The position numbers and the translations under genes were made by a program. The notes below the pieces were generated by a model. The model saw only the letters and a list, made by a program, of their open reading frames with translations, was not told where the DNA came from and ran no database searches. A stretch of DNA of 64,000 nt from Flavobacteriales bacterium. GTDB lineage: Bacteria; Bacteroidota; Bacteroidia; Flavobacteriales_E; Vicingaceae. Below are positions 25,506 to 33,970 of the stretch, piece after piece (position 1 is the first letter of the stretch; each line of letters starts with the position of its first letter). The DNA is taken from positions 1 to 64,000 of the forward strand of contig PALM01000010.1 in the NCBI GenBank assembly GCA_002706365.1, written 5' to 3'.

Positions 25506-25946
25506 ATGAAGATTGAAATATTTGACGCCTTTCACTTATTAAGCACTTTGCAAATCGATAAAGTAGTTGATTTCCTGCATACTCATTTGGAAGAGTATGG
25601 AGATCCGAAGAGTGCTATTAAAAAGGCCATTGAATATTCATCGAAAGTTAGGCCCGGCCACGGAGGATTTGTAGTTGTAGCATCCGAGAGTGATGAGATC
25701 GTTGGTGCGGTAGTGATCAATAAAACAGGAATGGAGGAATATATTCCGGAAAACATTCTCGTCTACATTGCTATCCACAAGGATTATCGTGGTAAAGGTT
25801 TGGGAAAGAAATTAATGGAAAGTTGCTTGGAAAATGCTCAGGGAAATATTGCCCTGCATGTGGAGAAAGACAATCCAGCTATTCATTTATATAAGAAGAT
25901 GGGCTTTACCGCACCTTATTTGGAAATGAGATTGATGCGAAGCTAA
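25506..25946 (+). CDS. GNAT-family N-acetyltransferase
   Basis: 146 residues. The acetyl-CoA-binding motif A is present (LVYIAIHKDYRGKGLGKKLMESCLENAQG, with R/Q-x-x-G-x-G/A as RGKGLGK), preceded by GGFVVVASESDEIVGAVVINK and followed by HVEKDNPAIHLYKKMGFTA. The N-terminal 35 residues are helical and specify the substrate, which is unknown. It sits between the M42 peptidase and the PLP-racemase, so an amino acid or peptide substrate is likely. Confidence 0.9.
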   Translation: MKIEIFDAFHLLSTLQIDKVVDFLHTHLEEYGDPKSAIKKAIEYSSKVRPGHGGFVVVASESDEIVGAVVINKTGMEEYIPENILVYIAIHKDYRGKGLGKKLMESCLENAQGNIALHVEKDNPAIHLYKKMGFTAPYLEMRLMRS

Positions 25947-25947
25947 A

Positions 25948-27054
25948 ATGGCAGAGCTCATCATACATCGCAAAAAGATCCAAGAAAATATCATTGGATT
26001 AGGCGAGTTTTTCGAAGAAAAAGGGATCAAATGGAGTTTGATCACCAAAGTATTCTCCGGAAATAAGAAATTCTTGAGAAAGATTCTCACTCCAGAAATC
26101 ATCCAACATATCAATTCAGTTGGAGATTCTCGTTTAAGCAGTCTGGATAATCTACGACAGGTTAATCCAAAGATGCACACTATCTACATTAAGCCACCTG
26201 CAGCTATTTATGCAAGGGAAGTAATTGAATTGGCTACTGTTTCACTGAATTCTTCTTTGGAAACCATCTTCGCTTTAAATGAAGAAGCGGGGAAAGAGAA
26301 TATTCAACATGAGATCATTGTAATGATCGAAATGGGAGAACTGAGAGAGGGAGTAAATGAGGATGATACGCTCGACTTCTTTGAAAAGATCTATCAACTG
26401 CCAAATATTAAGATTGCAGGAATAGGATCCAATCTAGGCTGTATGTATGGTATAGTTCCGGATGTTGAGAAATTTGAAACCATTATCGATCTCAAAAGAA
26501 AGATCGAAAAGAAGTTCCAGGTTGATGTGCCCTTGATCTCAGCAGGCACCTCCATTACTCTACCAATGTTGGAAAAAGGAGACCTCCCTAAAGAGATCAA
26601 TCATTTTAGAGTTGGGGAAGCTGCCTTCTTTGGTGTTAGCCCACTTACAAATAAAGCTTTCGGAAACCTTCATACTGAGACCTTTCAATTCAAAGCCAAT
26701 ATCATAGAGCTCGAAGAAAAGAAGCTTGTTCCGGAGGGAGAAATTTCAGATGCCAATATTGGGAGAGTTGCAGATTATGATGAGAAGGAAAAGAACAAGA
26801 GTTCACATAAGGCCATTCTCGATTTCGGACTTGTAGATGTAGATCAGGAGAATTTGAGCCTTTATGACGATAGAGACATCAATTTTGTGGGTATTACTTC
26901 TGATATGACTGTAATTGATATAGGCTCCAATGAAAATCCGGATGGAAGTAGTCGATTCAAAGTTGGCGACACCATTCTATTCAGAGCGAATTACATGGCC
27001 GTAGTACGCTTGCTGAATTCGAAGTTCGTCGCTAAGGTCTATGTAGATGACTAA
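25948..27054 (+). CDS. Fold-type III PLP-dependent racemase (alanine/ornithine racemase-like, YhfX-like)
   Basis: 368 residues. The N-terminal barrel has the PLP-lysine region (GIKWSLITKVFSGN, K in ITKVF) and later barrel strands (IKAGIGSNLGCMYGIVPDVEKFE, PLISAGTSITLPML, NHFRVGEAAFFGV, IDIGSNENPDG near the C-terminal beta domain). The pattern is closer to ornithine racemase and YhfX-like proteins than to the classical biosynthetic Alr. Which amino acid is used cannot be decided from sequence. Start is two bases after the GNAT stop codon. It ends convergently with the next gene, sharing the four bases CTAA. Confidence 0.82.
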   Translation: MAELIIHRKKIQENIIGLGEFFEEKGIKWSLITKVFSGNKKFLRKILTPEIIQHINSVGDSRLSSLDNLRQVNPKMHTIYIKPPAAIYAREVIELATVSLNSSLETIFALNEEAGKENIQHEIIVMIEMGELREGVNEDDTLDFFEKIYQLPNIKIAGIGSNLGCMYGIVPDVEKFETIIDLKRKIEKKFQVDVPLISAGTSITLPMLEKGDLPKEINHFRVGEAAFFGVSPLTNKAFGNLHTETFQFKANIIELEEKKLVPEGEISDANIGRVADYDEKEKNKSSHKAILDFGLVDVDQENLSLYDDRDINFVGITSDMTVIDIGSNENPDGSSRFKVGDTILFRANYMAVVRLLNSKFVAKVYVDD

Positions 27055-27614
27055 TTGTTAGTGATCTGGCTCATTCCCAGATCTCCCTCTTCTAGTCGTT
27101 TGAATTGTAGCGCCAGTCGCGCGAGCATAGCACTAACTTTTTGCATGGCTTGCATGGTATCATCGGAGATCTCTTGTTTCTTAAGCTTCAAGATCAAAAG
27201 TCCATACATCCCATTTAAGGCCACATCTATTTCATTATCTAGCTGTGCACCCCCAGATCGTTTCACAAGCATGATCAACTCCTCTCTGGCTTTATTATAG
27301 ATTGATTGATACTCTTTATCCTGAAAGGTGGTGAGAAGTTTAGTGTGCAGATCTTGAAGTTGCTTCACAAGCTCTTTCAAAGCTGGGATATGTCCACTTC
27401 GCTCCAAGGAATTATCTCTCATTTCCTTAATTAAGCCTGCATACCAATCTTTGATCTGCTGCTTCACTTCTATTGGCTGATCAAAATTGACGATCACCCT
27501 CTGCTCGATGGCGCTCAGGTCCAAATTGAGAGAACGTATGATATCCTCGATCTGATACATATAAAGAATGTACTCTACAATATTCTCTTTGCGCTTGGCT
27601 TTGGCGATCAGCAT
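27051..27614 (-). CDS. DUF4924-family protein
   Basis: 187 residues, all-helical and charged (MLIAKAKRKENIVEYILYMYQIEDIIRSLNLD...). The N-terminal pattern (KRKENIxEYxLYMxQIEDxIR) is typical of the Bacteroidota family DUF4924. No signal peptide or membrane helix. The function is unknown. Its stop codon interlocks with that of the convergent racemase gene (CTAA at 27051-27054). Confidence 0.75.
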   Translation of the reverse strand: MLIAKAKRKENIVEYILYMYQIEDIIRSLNLDLSAIEQRVIVNFDQPIEVKQQIKDWYAGLIKEMRDNSLERSGHIPALKELVKQLQDLHTKLLTTFQDKEYQSIYNKAREELIMLVKRSGGAQLDNEIDVALNGMYGLLILKLKKQEISDDTMQAMQKVSAMLARLALQFKRLEEGDLGMSQITNN

Positions 27615-27671
27615 TTTATCTTCAACTTAGTAATCAAACAATAGGAGCTCAAATTTGCGATAATTATTGGG

Positions 27672-28559
27672 ATGAGCAATTCAAGAAATGACATAATAGA
27701 GCGGATCAATCAAATCTCATCGAGAAAAATGAGAGAAGTATGCTTCCTACTTTGCAGTGAAGACATACCCAATTCTCACATCCCTCTTCAATTGCAATAT
27801 CCTAGATTTAGCTTTGAAAAAGAAGGCAAACTAGCAATAGATCAAACCTTCTTAGAAAACAAAGATCTTCTTAAAGAGCTTGAAGCATTAAGCGATAAAA
27901 CTGCCTTGGGCAGATATGCAGAACGACTCCTATCCATATGGTTCAAGCATAGTCCACATTTTGATCTCCTGAAATTCAATCATCAGATCGTAATTGATAA
28001 GCTCACGGTTGGTGAAATTGATTTTCTATTGAAAGAAGTCGACAGCAAGAGAGCAATTCAATTGGAATTTGCCCTAAAGTATTTCCTTGCTTTCGGTGCT
28101 CATGATCAAAGGCAGTTTATTGGACCTAAGGGCAAAGACAGTTTAGAGTCTAAATCAAGGAAATTGATAGACCAGCAAATGCAATTGAGTCTCAACCATA
28201 GTGAAATGCTAGAAGAGAGTTTGCGAAGTCTTGATTTTAGGCCACAGATCATGTTGAAAGGTGAACTCTTCTACCCTTTGGATCAAAAGCAAAGTCAAAA
28301 TCATTGGTTGCACTACAAAGACTTGAAGAAACTATCTATTTGGGATAAGAACAGCGAATTCCTCATACTTACATACAGGAGAGATTGGATCTTCCCATTC
28401 GACAAAGACTTATGGCAAAATAATATTGGTTCGAGTGAATGTATTGATCAATTAGCAAAGAAAAATGCCGATTTACCAATTATGATCGCTTATAAGGATG
28501 GGAAAGTTTATGGTAGAATTATGCTTGTGTCAGATAATTGGCCGGCAAAGCAAGCTTAA
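27672..28559 (+). CDS. DUF1853-family protein with PD-(D/E)XK nuclease-like core
   Basis: 295 residues. The core LGRYAERLLSIWF, VGEIDFLLK and AIQLEFALKYFL follows the E-xn-(G)EID-xn-QLExxLK arrangement of PD-(D/E)XK nuclease-fold enzymes, and the sequence matches the DUF1853 pattern, which belongs to that superfamily. Catalytic residues (E, D, ExK) look intact. Role unknown; nuclease activity is inferred. Its stop codon interlocks with that of the convergent SiaC-like gene. Confidence 0.78.
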   Translation: MSNSRNDIIERINQISSRKMREVCFLLCSEDIPNSHIPLQLQYPRFSFEKEGKLAIDQTFLENKDLLKELEALSDKTALGRYAERLLSIWFKHSPHFDLLKFNHQIVIDKLTVGEIDFLLKEVDSKRAIQLEFALKYFLAFGAHDQRQFIGPKGKDSLESKSRKLIDQQMQLSLNHSEMLEESLRSLDFRPQIMLKGELFYPLDQKQSQNHWLHYKDLKKLSIWDKNSEFLILTYRRDWIFPFDKDLWQNNIGSSECIDQLAKKNADLPIMIAYKDGKVYGRIMLVSDNWPAKQA

Positions 28560-28957
28560 ATATTCTTTTTATGCAGCTTCTTATAGCCCACGAAGTTGAA
28601 AGGGATATCTAGCATTTGTGCGAGGTCTTCGCCAGTTTCCTTTACATATTTATCCTGATCGATATACATCCAGTTCACCTTGACTTGCACATTCTTCTTG
28701 CGAAGTTCATTCAGCTTGAATAGGAAAAATAGGAATCGCTTGGTTGAAGCTAAATTGTAATACTCCACATCGAAGGTGAATTCAACTTCTGTAGTTGGTG
28801 GATTTTCAATAAAGGTATCCATCCAATCTAAAAGGGGCTGATAGAATTCATCAACATTCACCAGTATCGATTTGCCTTCTATTTTGAATTTCCCTTCAGC
28901 AGGAGCAAAAACGACTCTTGGCGACTTATAAGTTGGTTCTATTTCAATGTTTTGCAT
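28556..28957 (-). CDS. SiaC-like (DUF1987) regulatory phosphoprotein
   Basis: 133 residues of the SiaC/DUF1987 family (YKSPRVVFAPAEGKFKIEGKSILVNVDEFYQPLLDWMDTFI...TEVEFTFDVEYYNLASTKRFLFFLFKL). In Pseudomonas SiaC is a STAS-like protein phosphorylated on a conserved threonine; it signals to a diguanylate cyclase and is controlled by the SiaA phosphatase and SiaB kinase. The phospho-acceptor region YYNLASTKR is kept. No siaA, siaB or cyclase gene is in the window. Confidence 0.8.
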   Translation of the reverse strand: MQNIEIEPTYKSPRVVFAPAEGKFKIEGKSILVNVDEFYQPLLDWMDTFIENPPTTEVEFTFDVEYYNLASTKRFLFFLFKLNELRKKNVQVKVNWMYIDQDKYVKETGEDLAQMLDIPFNFVGYKKLHKKNI

Positions 28958-29044
28958 AAACGAAGCTGTACAACAAAGGTGGGAAAATTTTATAGTCTAT
29001 AGCAAGCATTCTGCCGAGCTTTTTAAATTAGATCCCCAGTCATT

Positions 29045-29072
29045 CAGATTGATGATTCACAATTTACAGACT
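29045..29072. repeat. Heptamer array (4 x 7 bp), weak
   Basis: Units CAGATTG, ATGATTC, ACAATTT, ACAGACT. The period is clear though bases vary. It touches the 3' end of the LytTR gene. Confidence 0.4.
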
Positions 29073-29798
29073 CATTCGATCTTTGAACTTAGCTGCCTGA
29101 CGACGAGATACTTCTATCTGTTTTCCATCTTTTAAACTTACCCTCAAACCGCCATTGAACCAATTCTCAATGGAGTCAACCCAATCCAAATTGATGATGA
29201 ATTTTCGATTCGCCCTGAAATAGTGCTTTTCATCAAGTCTCTCTTCAAGATTATTCAATGATTTAAGGATAAGAGGCTTGTTGTTCTCGAAGAAAACACG
29301 AACGTAATTACCTTCAGATTCAAATGCACTTACGTCGCTTAACTTCACGAACCAGCAACGGTCACCATCCTTTACAAAAACCTGATCAGAAGGGCCCAAT
29401 CTGCTGTTATTGGTAGAAGCTTCTTCTCCTTCTTCGGATTCTTCCACATGACTTTCCTTTGCTAGCTTCTTAAGGCAGTCGTCGAGTCTATCTTGTTCAA
29501 TTGGCTTCAAAAGGTAATCGAATGCATTTACTTCGAAAGCTTTCAATGCATATTCATCATAAGCGGTGGTAAATACGATCTTAGGCACAAACGACAATTC
29601 TTCAAGTAGATCAAAGCCTGTTTTGGCCGGCATTTGAATATCTAGAAACACCAGGTCTGGCTTTAGACTTTCGATCTTCTTCTTGGCATTATCGGCATTA
29701 TTACTTTCGCCAATTATGTTGATCTCTTCATAATTTTCCAGCAAGCCTTTTAGCTCTTGTCTTGCCAATCGTTCATCATCAACTATCAGTGCTTTCAT
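29064..29798 (-). CDS. LytTR-family response regulator
   Basis: 244 residues: a receiver domain with the phospho-acceptor aspartate in DLVFLDIQMPAKTGFDLLEEL and the lysine in DYLLKPI, then a C-terminal LytTR DNA-binding domain (VKDGDRCWFVKLSDVSAFESEGNYVRVFFENNKPLILKSLNNLEERLDEKHYFRANRKFIINLDWVDSIENWFNGGLRVSLKDGKQIEVSRRQAAKFKD). An acidic linker (EESEEGEEAS) joins them. It is translated with the LytS-type kinase (20-base overlap), so the two form one two-component system. The target genes are not known. Confidence 0.95.
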   Translation of the reverse strand: MKALIVDDERLARQELKGLLENYEEINIIGESNNADNAKKKIESLKPDLVFLDIQMPAKTGFDLLEELSFVPKIVFTTAYDEYALKAFEVNAFDYLLKPIEQDRLDDCLKKLAKESHVEESEEGEEASTNNSRLGPSDQVFVKDGDRCWFVKLSDVSAFESEGNYVRVFFENNKPLILKSLNNLEERLDEKHYFRANRKFIINLDWVDSIENWFNGGLRVSLKDGKQIEVSRRQAAKFKDRMSL

Positions 29799-30852
29799 CT
29801 TTCTTGTATTTAAATTCTCTAACCGTATTTGGAATCACCACTTCTGCCAATACTCCTTCTTCCGTATTTTGGATACTAAAATGTGCATCCCTCCCGTAAA
29901 GCAGTTTCATTCGTTGTTTAGTGTTTGCCAATCCAAAACCCTCACTTTCTTCTGCTGTGGAATCAAGCTTTCCACTATTAAAGATGCTCAAATTCAAGGA
30001 TCCATTTTCTTTCCATGCTTTCACTTCAATTCTTCCGCCATCAGTCAATTTGCTGATTCCATGTTTTAATCCATTTTCCACTAAAGTTTGCAACAGCATT
30101 GGTGGGATCATATGCTCTTTGGTTGAGTCATCTATTTCAAACTTACATTCCAATCGCTCTTCAAATCTTGTTTTTTCAAGGTTTAGATAATCTTCTACCA
30201 ATTGTAATTCTTCTGAAAAAGAGATCACTTTCTTTCGGCCCATCAGTAGGGAGCTTCTTAGAATATTGGCCAATCTAGTAACTGACTGCTTCGACTTCTT
30301 AGGATCCTCATCTATCAAAGCCCTAATGGTATTCATGGAATTGAAGATGAAGTGAGGATTCAATTGCGACTTCAGCTTATTGAGCTCCATCTCATTCTTG
30401 GCAGCTTGCCATCGTAAATTCTTGATCTCCTCTTTGCGATAATTCTGAATAAAGTGAAAGAGAAAGTAGAGCAGTGACCACACCATGAAGATTACAGCCA
30501 AATTGAGAGTAGTTTGAAGGATTTCTAGCCACTCGAAGCGAAAGTCATAGGTACCATTGATCAATTCGGAAATAAAGCTGTGCGTGAAGAAGTAAACCAT
30601 CCCGCATACTAGGGAGGCGCCTAATACTCTCGGGATCAATTGAATGATCTTCAAGCGCAACCAATTTCTCCAAAGGATAAGATATCGATAGGCATGAGAT
30701 ATGATGAGGCCAAGAGAGAAGGTAGTGAAGAGATTCAAACCAAAATACAGATCGAGTTCTTTCCCATCTAAACGATTCAACACATACATCAAGATGATGT
30801 ATGCAAGCCAGCCCGAGATCAGGGAGGTCCAATATAACTTACGTTTAGACAT
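29779..30852 (-). CDS. LytS/YehU-type sensor histidine kinase
   Basis: 357 residues. Four transmembrane helices within residues 5-140 are followed by the His_kinase (LytS/YehU) module with the phospho-acceptor region LKSQLNPHFIFNSMNTIRALI and a C-terminal ATPase (MIPPMLLQTLVENGLKHGISKLTDGGRIEV, GFGLANTKQRMKLLYG). It autophosphorylates and signals to the LytTR regulator encoded just downstream (20-base overlap). Ahead of it lie a strong hairpin (30914-30939) and a tiny ORF (30948-31007), which may form a leader region. Confidence 0.94.
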   Translation of the reverse strand: MSKRKLYWTSLISGWLAYIILMYVLNRLDGKELDLYFGLNLFTTFSLGLIISHAYRYLILWRNWLRLKIIQLIPRVLGASLVCGMVYFFTHSFISELINGTYDFRFEWLEILQTTLNLAVIFMVWSLLYFLFHFIQNYRKEEIKNLRWQAAKNEMELNKLKSQLNPHFIFNSMNTIRALIDEDPKKSKQSVTRLANILRSSLLMGRKKVISFSEELQLVEDYLNLEKTRFEERLECKFEIDDSTKEHMIPPMLLQTLVENGLKHGISKLTDGGRIEVKAWKENGSLNLSIFNSGKLDSTAEESEGFGLANTKQRMKLLYGRDAHFSIQNTEEGVLAEVVIPNTVREFKYKKDESTDS

Positions 30853-30913
30853 TGAGTACAGTCGGATTGAGGATAAATTTAAATCTTAAATTTGGTTTCA
30901 ACACATAAAACAA

Positions 30914-30939
30914 AGAAAGGAGGCCAAAACCTCCTTTCT
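30914..30939 (-). terminator. Strong hairpin with U-rich tail between the tiny ORF and lytS
   Basis: Perfect 10-bp stem AGAAAGGAGG/CCTCCTTTCT with a 6-base loop. On the minus strand it is followed by TTTGTTTTATG, so it looks like a terminator for minus-strand transcription. It lies 62 bases ahead of the lytS start. Confidence 0.75.
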
Positions 30940-30947
30940 CCAACTGT

Positions 30948-31007
30948 TTAACATAAAACAACTATTGCTACTGTAGTTATTCCCAGTACTAAAGTACCAT
31001 TGATCAT
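30948..31007 (-). CDS. Tiny hydrophobic peptide ORF upstream of lytS
   Basis: 19 residues, MINGTLVLGITTVAIVVLC, ATG to TAA. It is almost wholly hydrophobic, like a single membrane-spanning peptide. It lies immediately upstream of a perfect terminator-like hairpin, on the same strand as the LytS/LytTR operon. It could be a stand-alone membrane microprotein with its own terminator, or a leader peptide whose translation affects the hairpin. Codon use or conservation cannot be judged here, and chance is possible for such a short frame, but position and composition make it a good candidate. Confidence 0.45.
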   Translation of the reverse strand: MINGTLVLGITTVAIVVLC

Positions 31008-31032
31008 AGCTTATTGAAATTTAATTACACGA

Positions 31033-31623
31033 ATGGGAGATACGATATATAAGTGGGGGCATAGCTTATTGATAGCTATTTTCCTTTTGATTTTCACATT
31101 GGGTATTCAAACTAAGTCTCAAGCTCAGGCAAGAGAGTTTGGGAATGACCCAAAGCCCAAAAAAGAAAAAAAGAAAAAAGGTTTTGATCCAAGCAAACTT
31201 ATAGTTGGAGGGAATCTAGGTGCTGTATTTGGCAGCGTTACCTTAGTAGAAGTTTCTCCTCAAATTGGCTATTTGGTGAAGCCAAACCTATTGATGGGCT
31301 TAGGCGGACGCTATATCTATTATGAAGATAACACCCCTTTCTACAATTACAGCACCAATATATATGGTGGAGGACCATTTGTGCAATACTACTTCTTGGA
31401 AAACTTCATCGCTCATGCAGAATATGAAGTACTTAATTTGGACGACTATAGACCGCCATTTGAGAGGGTGAATATTCAAAGCATTTTTGTGGGAGGAGGA
31501 TATCGATCGATGGTAGGTGGAAGATCATTCTTCAGCATACTACTCCTTTATAACCTCAACGAAACTTATAATACCCCTTACACCAATCCAATATTTAGAA
31601 TTGGTTTTGGAGTAGGATTATAG
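31033..31623 (+). CDS. Outer-membrane beta-barrel protein
   Basis: 196 residues with a signal peptide (SLLIAIFLLIFTLGIQTKSQAQA). A Lys-rich linker (DPKPKKEKKKKGFDPSK) precedes strands such as LIVGGNLGAVFGSVTLVEVSPQIGYLV, LLMGLGGRYIYYED, GGGPFVQYYFLENFIAHAEYEVLNL, SIFVGGGYRSMVG, FFSILLLYNLNETYNTPYTNPIFRIGFGVGL. The pattern suggests a small (about eight-stranded) barrel; its ligand or role is unknown. It is divergent from the LytS system. Confidence 0.82.
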   Translation: MGDTIYKWGHSLLIAIFLLIFTLGIQTKSQAQAREFGNDPKPKKEKKKKGFDPSKLIVGGNLGAVFGSVTLVEVSPQIGYLVKPNLLMGLGGRYIYYEDNTPFYNYSTNIYGGGPFVQYYFLENFIAHAEYEVLNLDDYRPPFERVNIQSIFVGGGYRSMVGGRSFFSILLLYNLNETYNTPYTNPIFRIGFGVGL

Positions 31624-31692
31624 AAGAAATTAAATATCATTTTCGATAAACACCAAAGGTCATTTACTGTTATATTTCAAAGATTTAACACT

Positions 31693-32235
31693 ATGAAATA
31701 CAATACACTAAAGTTCATATCCCCATTTATCATAGCAGGACTGATAGCTTGCGGTGGAGAGACTAAGAAAACTGAAAAAGCAGAAGAAAAAGAGGTCAAA
31801 ACTGAAGAGACCACAACAGAGACTGTAACTGAAGAAGTTGAGCAGAATATTGAAAAGGAAGTTGTAGAAATTAATTTAGCTGCCACGGGTGAAGACATGA
31901 CTGCAATAGCCTTTGAGCCTAAATCACTAACTATTCCGGCTGAATCTAGAGTAAAGCTCACATTTGAGAATAAAAGTCAGGCTGCAGGCATGTTCCACAA
32001 TTTTGTTTTAGTGAAATTGGGAAGCGGCCAAGAGATTGCCACAGCCGGAATCAAAGCGGGTAAGGAAAACAATTTTGTACCGAAAAGTCAGGATGTGTTC
32101 GCCTATTCTGAAGTTGTAGATATGGGTAAGAGCATTACAATCGAGTTTGATGCTCCACCAAAAGGCTCATATCATTACATATGCACCTATCCCGGCCATT
32201 ATCCGAATATGATAGGCCGACTTAATGTAGAATAA
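31693..32235 (+). CDS. Azurin/plastocyanin-type copper-binding lipoprotein
   Basis: 180 residues with a lipoprotein signal (lipidated Cys20 in LIACGG). After a Glu/Lys/Thr-rich linker, a cupredoxin domain follows (EDMTAIAFEPKSLTIPAESRVKLTFENKSQAAGMFHNFVLV...). The type-1 copper ligands are visible: His in MFHNF, and Cys, His and Met in YHYICTYPGHYPNM. Such proteins carry electrons on the outside of the membrane, for example to oxidases or nitrous-oxide reductase. The partner is not shown. Bidirectional terminator follows. Confidence 0.92.
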   Translation: MKYNTLKFISPFIIAGLIACGGETKKTEKAEEKEVKTEETTTETVTEEVEQNIEKEVVEINLAATGEDMTAIAFEPKSLTIPAESRVKLTFENKSQAAGMFHNFVLVKLGSGQEIATAGIKAGKENNFVPKSQDVFAYSEVVDMGKSITIEFDAPPKGSYHYICTYPGHYPNMIGRLNVE

Positions 32236-32251
32236 TCGAAAGCTAGATATA

Positions 32252-32286
32252 AAAGAAGCCCCTTCATTTCTCAAGGGGCTTCTTTG
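32252..32286. terminator. Bidirectional terminator
   Basis: Perfect 13-bp stem AAAGAAGCCCCTT/AAGGGGCTTCTTT with an 8-base loop, T-rich on both strands. It separates the cupredoxin gene and the convergent pyruvate dehydrogenase gene. Confidence 0.9.
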
Positions 32287-32310
32287 TGTTATCACGTATC
32301 AATCAAGCCA

Positions 32311-33966
32311 TTAGGCTAAGATGGTAACCGGATTCTCTAGATAAGTTTTAAAGCTATTCAGAAATTCAGCTCCTGTTGCTCCGTCTACCACTCGGTGATC
32401 ACAAGAAAGGGTCACCTTCATGCGGTTTCCTACTTTCATCTCACCATCCTTAACTACTACTTCTTCTCTAATCGCACCCACAGCCATAATGCATGAATTA
32501 GGTGGATTGATGATTGCGGTAAATTCTTCTATACCGAACATTCCAAGATTAGAGATGCTGAAAGTACTTCCCTCCCATTCTTCAGGCTGAAGTTTCTTAT
32601 CTCTTGCCTTACCGGCCAATTCTTTCACCTCAGCTGAAATAGCCGACAGACCTTTTTGGTCGGCAAAACGAATCACCGGTACTAGAAGTCCTTCATCCAC
32701 TGCTACAGCCACTCCAATATGAACATGTTGGTTCATTCGGATCTTATCTCCCATCCAAGCTGCATTTACCATAGGGTGCTTTTTCAAAGCAGCAGCAGAA
32801 GCTCTAATCACTAGATCGTTGAAAGACACTTTGGTGTCTGGCATAGCATTGATCGACTTGCGGGCATTGATCGCCTCATCCATGTCGATATCCATTGTGA
32901 GATAAAAGTGTGGAGCTGTGAATTTACTCTCTGATAGTCGTTTCGCTATGGTCTTACGCATTTGCGAAACTGCTCTATCTTCATACGATTCTTGTCCAAC
33001 TGCAGCCGTGCTAGCAGCAGGTACAGAAGTGGCAGCAGCTGAAGGCTGGTAATTCTCTATATCGCGTTTTACGATCCTTCCTCCATCACCACTGCCCTTA
33101 ACGGTATTCAAGTCAATGCCTTTATCCTCTGCTAATTTCTTTGCTAGAGGCGACACTTTTATCCTTCCTGAAGGTGTTGTAGAGGATGAACTAGAACTAC
33201 TTGCTGCTGGAGCTGGTGCTGGACTGCTAGATGCAGCAGGCTTAGGCGCAGATTCTTCTTTCGGCTCATCCTTAGGCTCAGAATCTTTTGAGCCATTAGA
33301 GGAATATGAGTCGATCAGTTTTTGATAGTCGGCTCCTTCTTCACCAATAATAGCTAGAATAGCATCTACCGGTGCAGAATCGCCTTCTGAAACTCCTTGA
33401 TAAAGCAATACCCCATCTTCAAATGATTCGAATTCCATGGTAGCCTTATCCGTTTCGATCTCAGCTAGTATCTCACCAGACTCAACTTTATCACCTTTAT
33501 GCTTCACCCAAGCTGCAACTGTACCTTCTTCCATGGTATCGCTCAGCTTTGGCATTTTGATGATCTTGGCGTTTACATCTGATGTATCTATTGAAGATGA
33601 CGAAGACTCCTCCTTCGCTGAAGCTTCGGAGGACGAGGAAGACGAGGAAGTAGTTTCTTCATTCTTCTCTTCAGATGAAGATGATGAAGATGTTGAACCA
33701 CCTTTAATTAAGTCGTCGATATTCTCTCCTTTTTCTCCTACTATAGCAAGGATGCTATCCACTTCGCTAGCTTCTCCTTCACTTACACCTTGATGTAACA
33801 ACACACCGGTTTGAAAGGACTCAAACTCCATTGTGGCTTTATCTGTCTCGATATCAGCCAAAAGCTCTCCTTCTTCAACTTGATCGCCTACTTGTTTATG
33901 CCATTTTGCAACAACACCTTCTTCCATGGTGTCGCTCAACTTTGGCATCTTGATGATCTCTGCCAT
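32311..33966 (-). CDS. pdhC: Pyruvate dehydrogenase E2, dihydrolipoyl acetyltransferase
   Basis: 551 residues. Two lipoyl domains, each with the lipoylation motif ETDKATMEFESF, are linked by Ser/Glu-rich flexible linkers; an E3/E1-binding domain (RIKVSPLAKKLAEDKGIDLNTVKGSGDGGRIVKRDI) and the catalytic domain with DHRVVDGATGAEFL follow. It transfers acetyl groups to CoA in the pyruvate dehydrogenase complex. It starts four bases after the E1-alpha stop codon. The E1-beta and E3 genes are not in the window. The low-complexity Ser linkers are unusually long. Confidence 0.94.
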   Translation of the reverse strand: MAEIIKMPKLSDTMEEGVVAKWHKQVGDQVEEGELLADIETDKATMEFESFQTGVLLHQGVSEGEASEVDSILAIVGEKGENIDDLIKGGSTSSSSSSEEKNEETTSSSSSSSEASAKEESSSSSIDTSDVNAKIIKMPKLSDTMEEGTVAAWVKHKGDKVESGEILAEIETDKATMEFESFEDGVLLYQGVSEGDSAPVDAILAIIGEEGADYQKLIDSYSSNGSKDSEPKDEPKEESAPKPAASSSPAPAPAASSSSSSSTTPSGRIKVSPLAKKLAEDKGIDLNTVKGSGDGGRIVKRDIENYQPSAAATSVPAASTAAVGQESYEDRAVSQMRKTIAKRLSESKFTAPHFYLTMDIDMDEAINARKSINAMPDTKVSFNDLVIRASAAALKKHPMVNAAWMGDKIRMNQHVHIGVAVAVDEGLLVPVIRFADQKGLSAISAEVKELAGKARDKKLQPEEWEGSTFSISNLGMFGIEEFTAIINPPNSCIMAVGAIREEVVVKDGEMKVGNRMKVTLSCDHRVVDGATGAEFLNSFKTYLENPVTILA

Positions 33967-33970
33967 TCTC

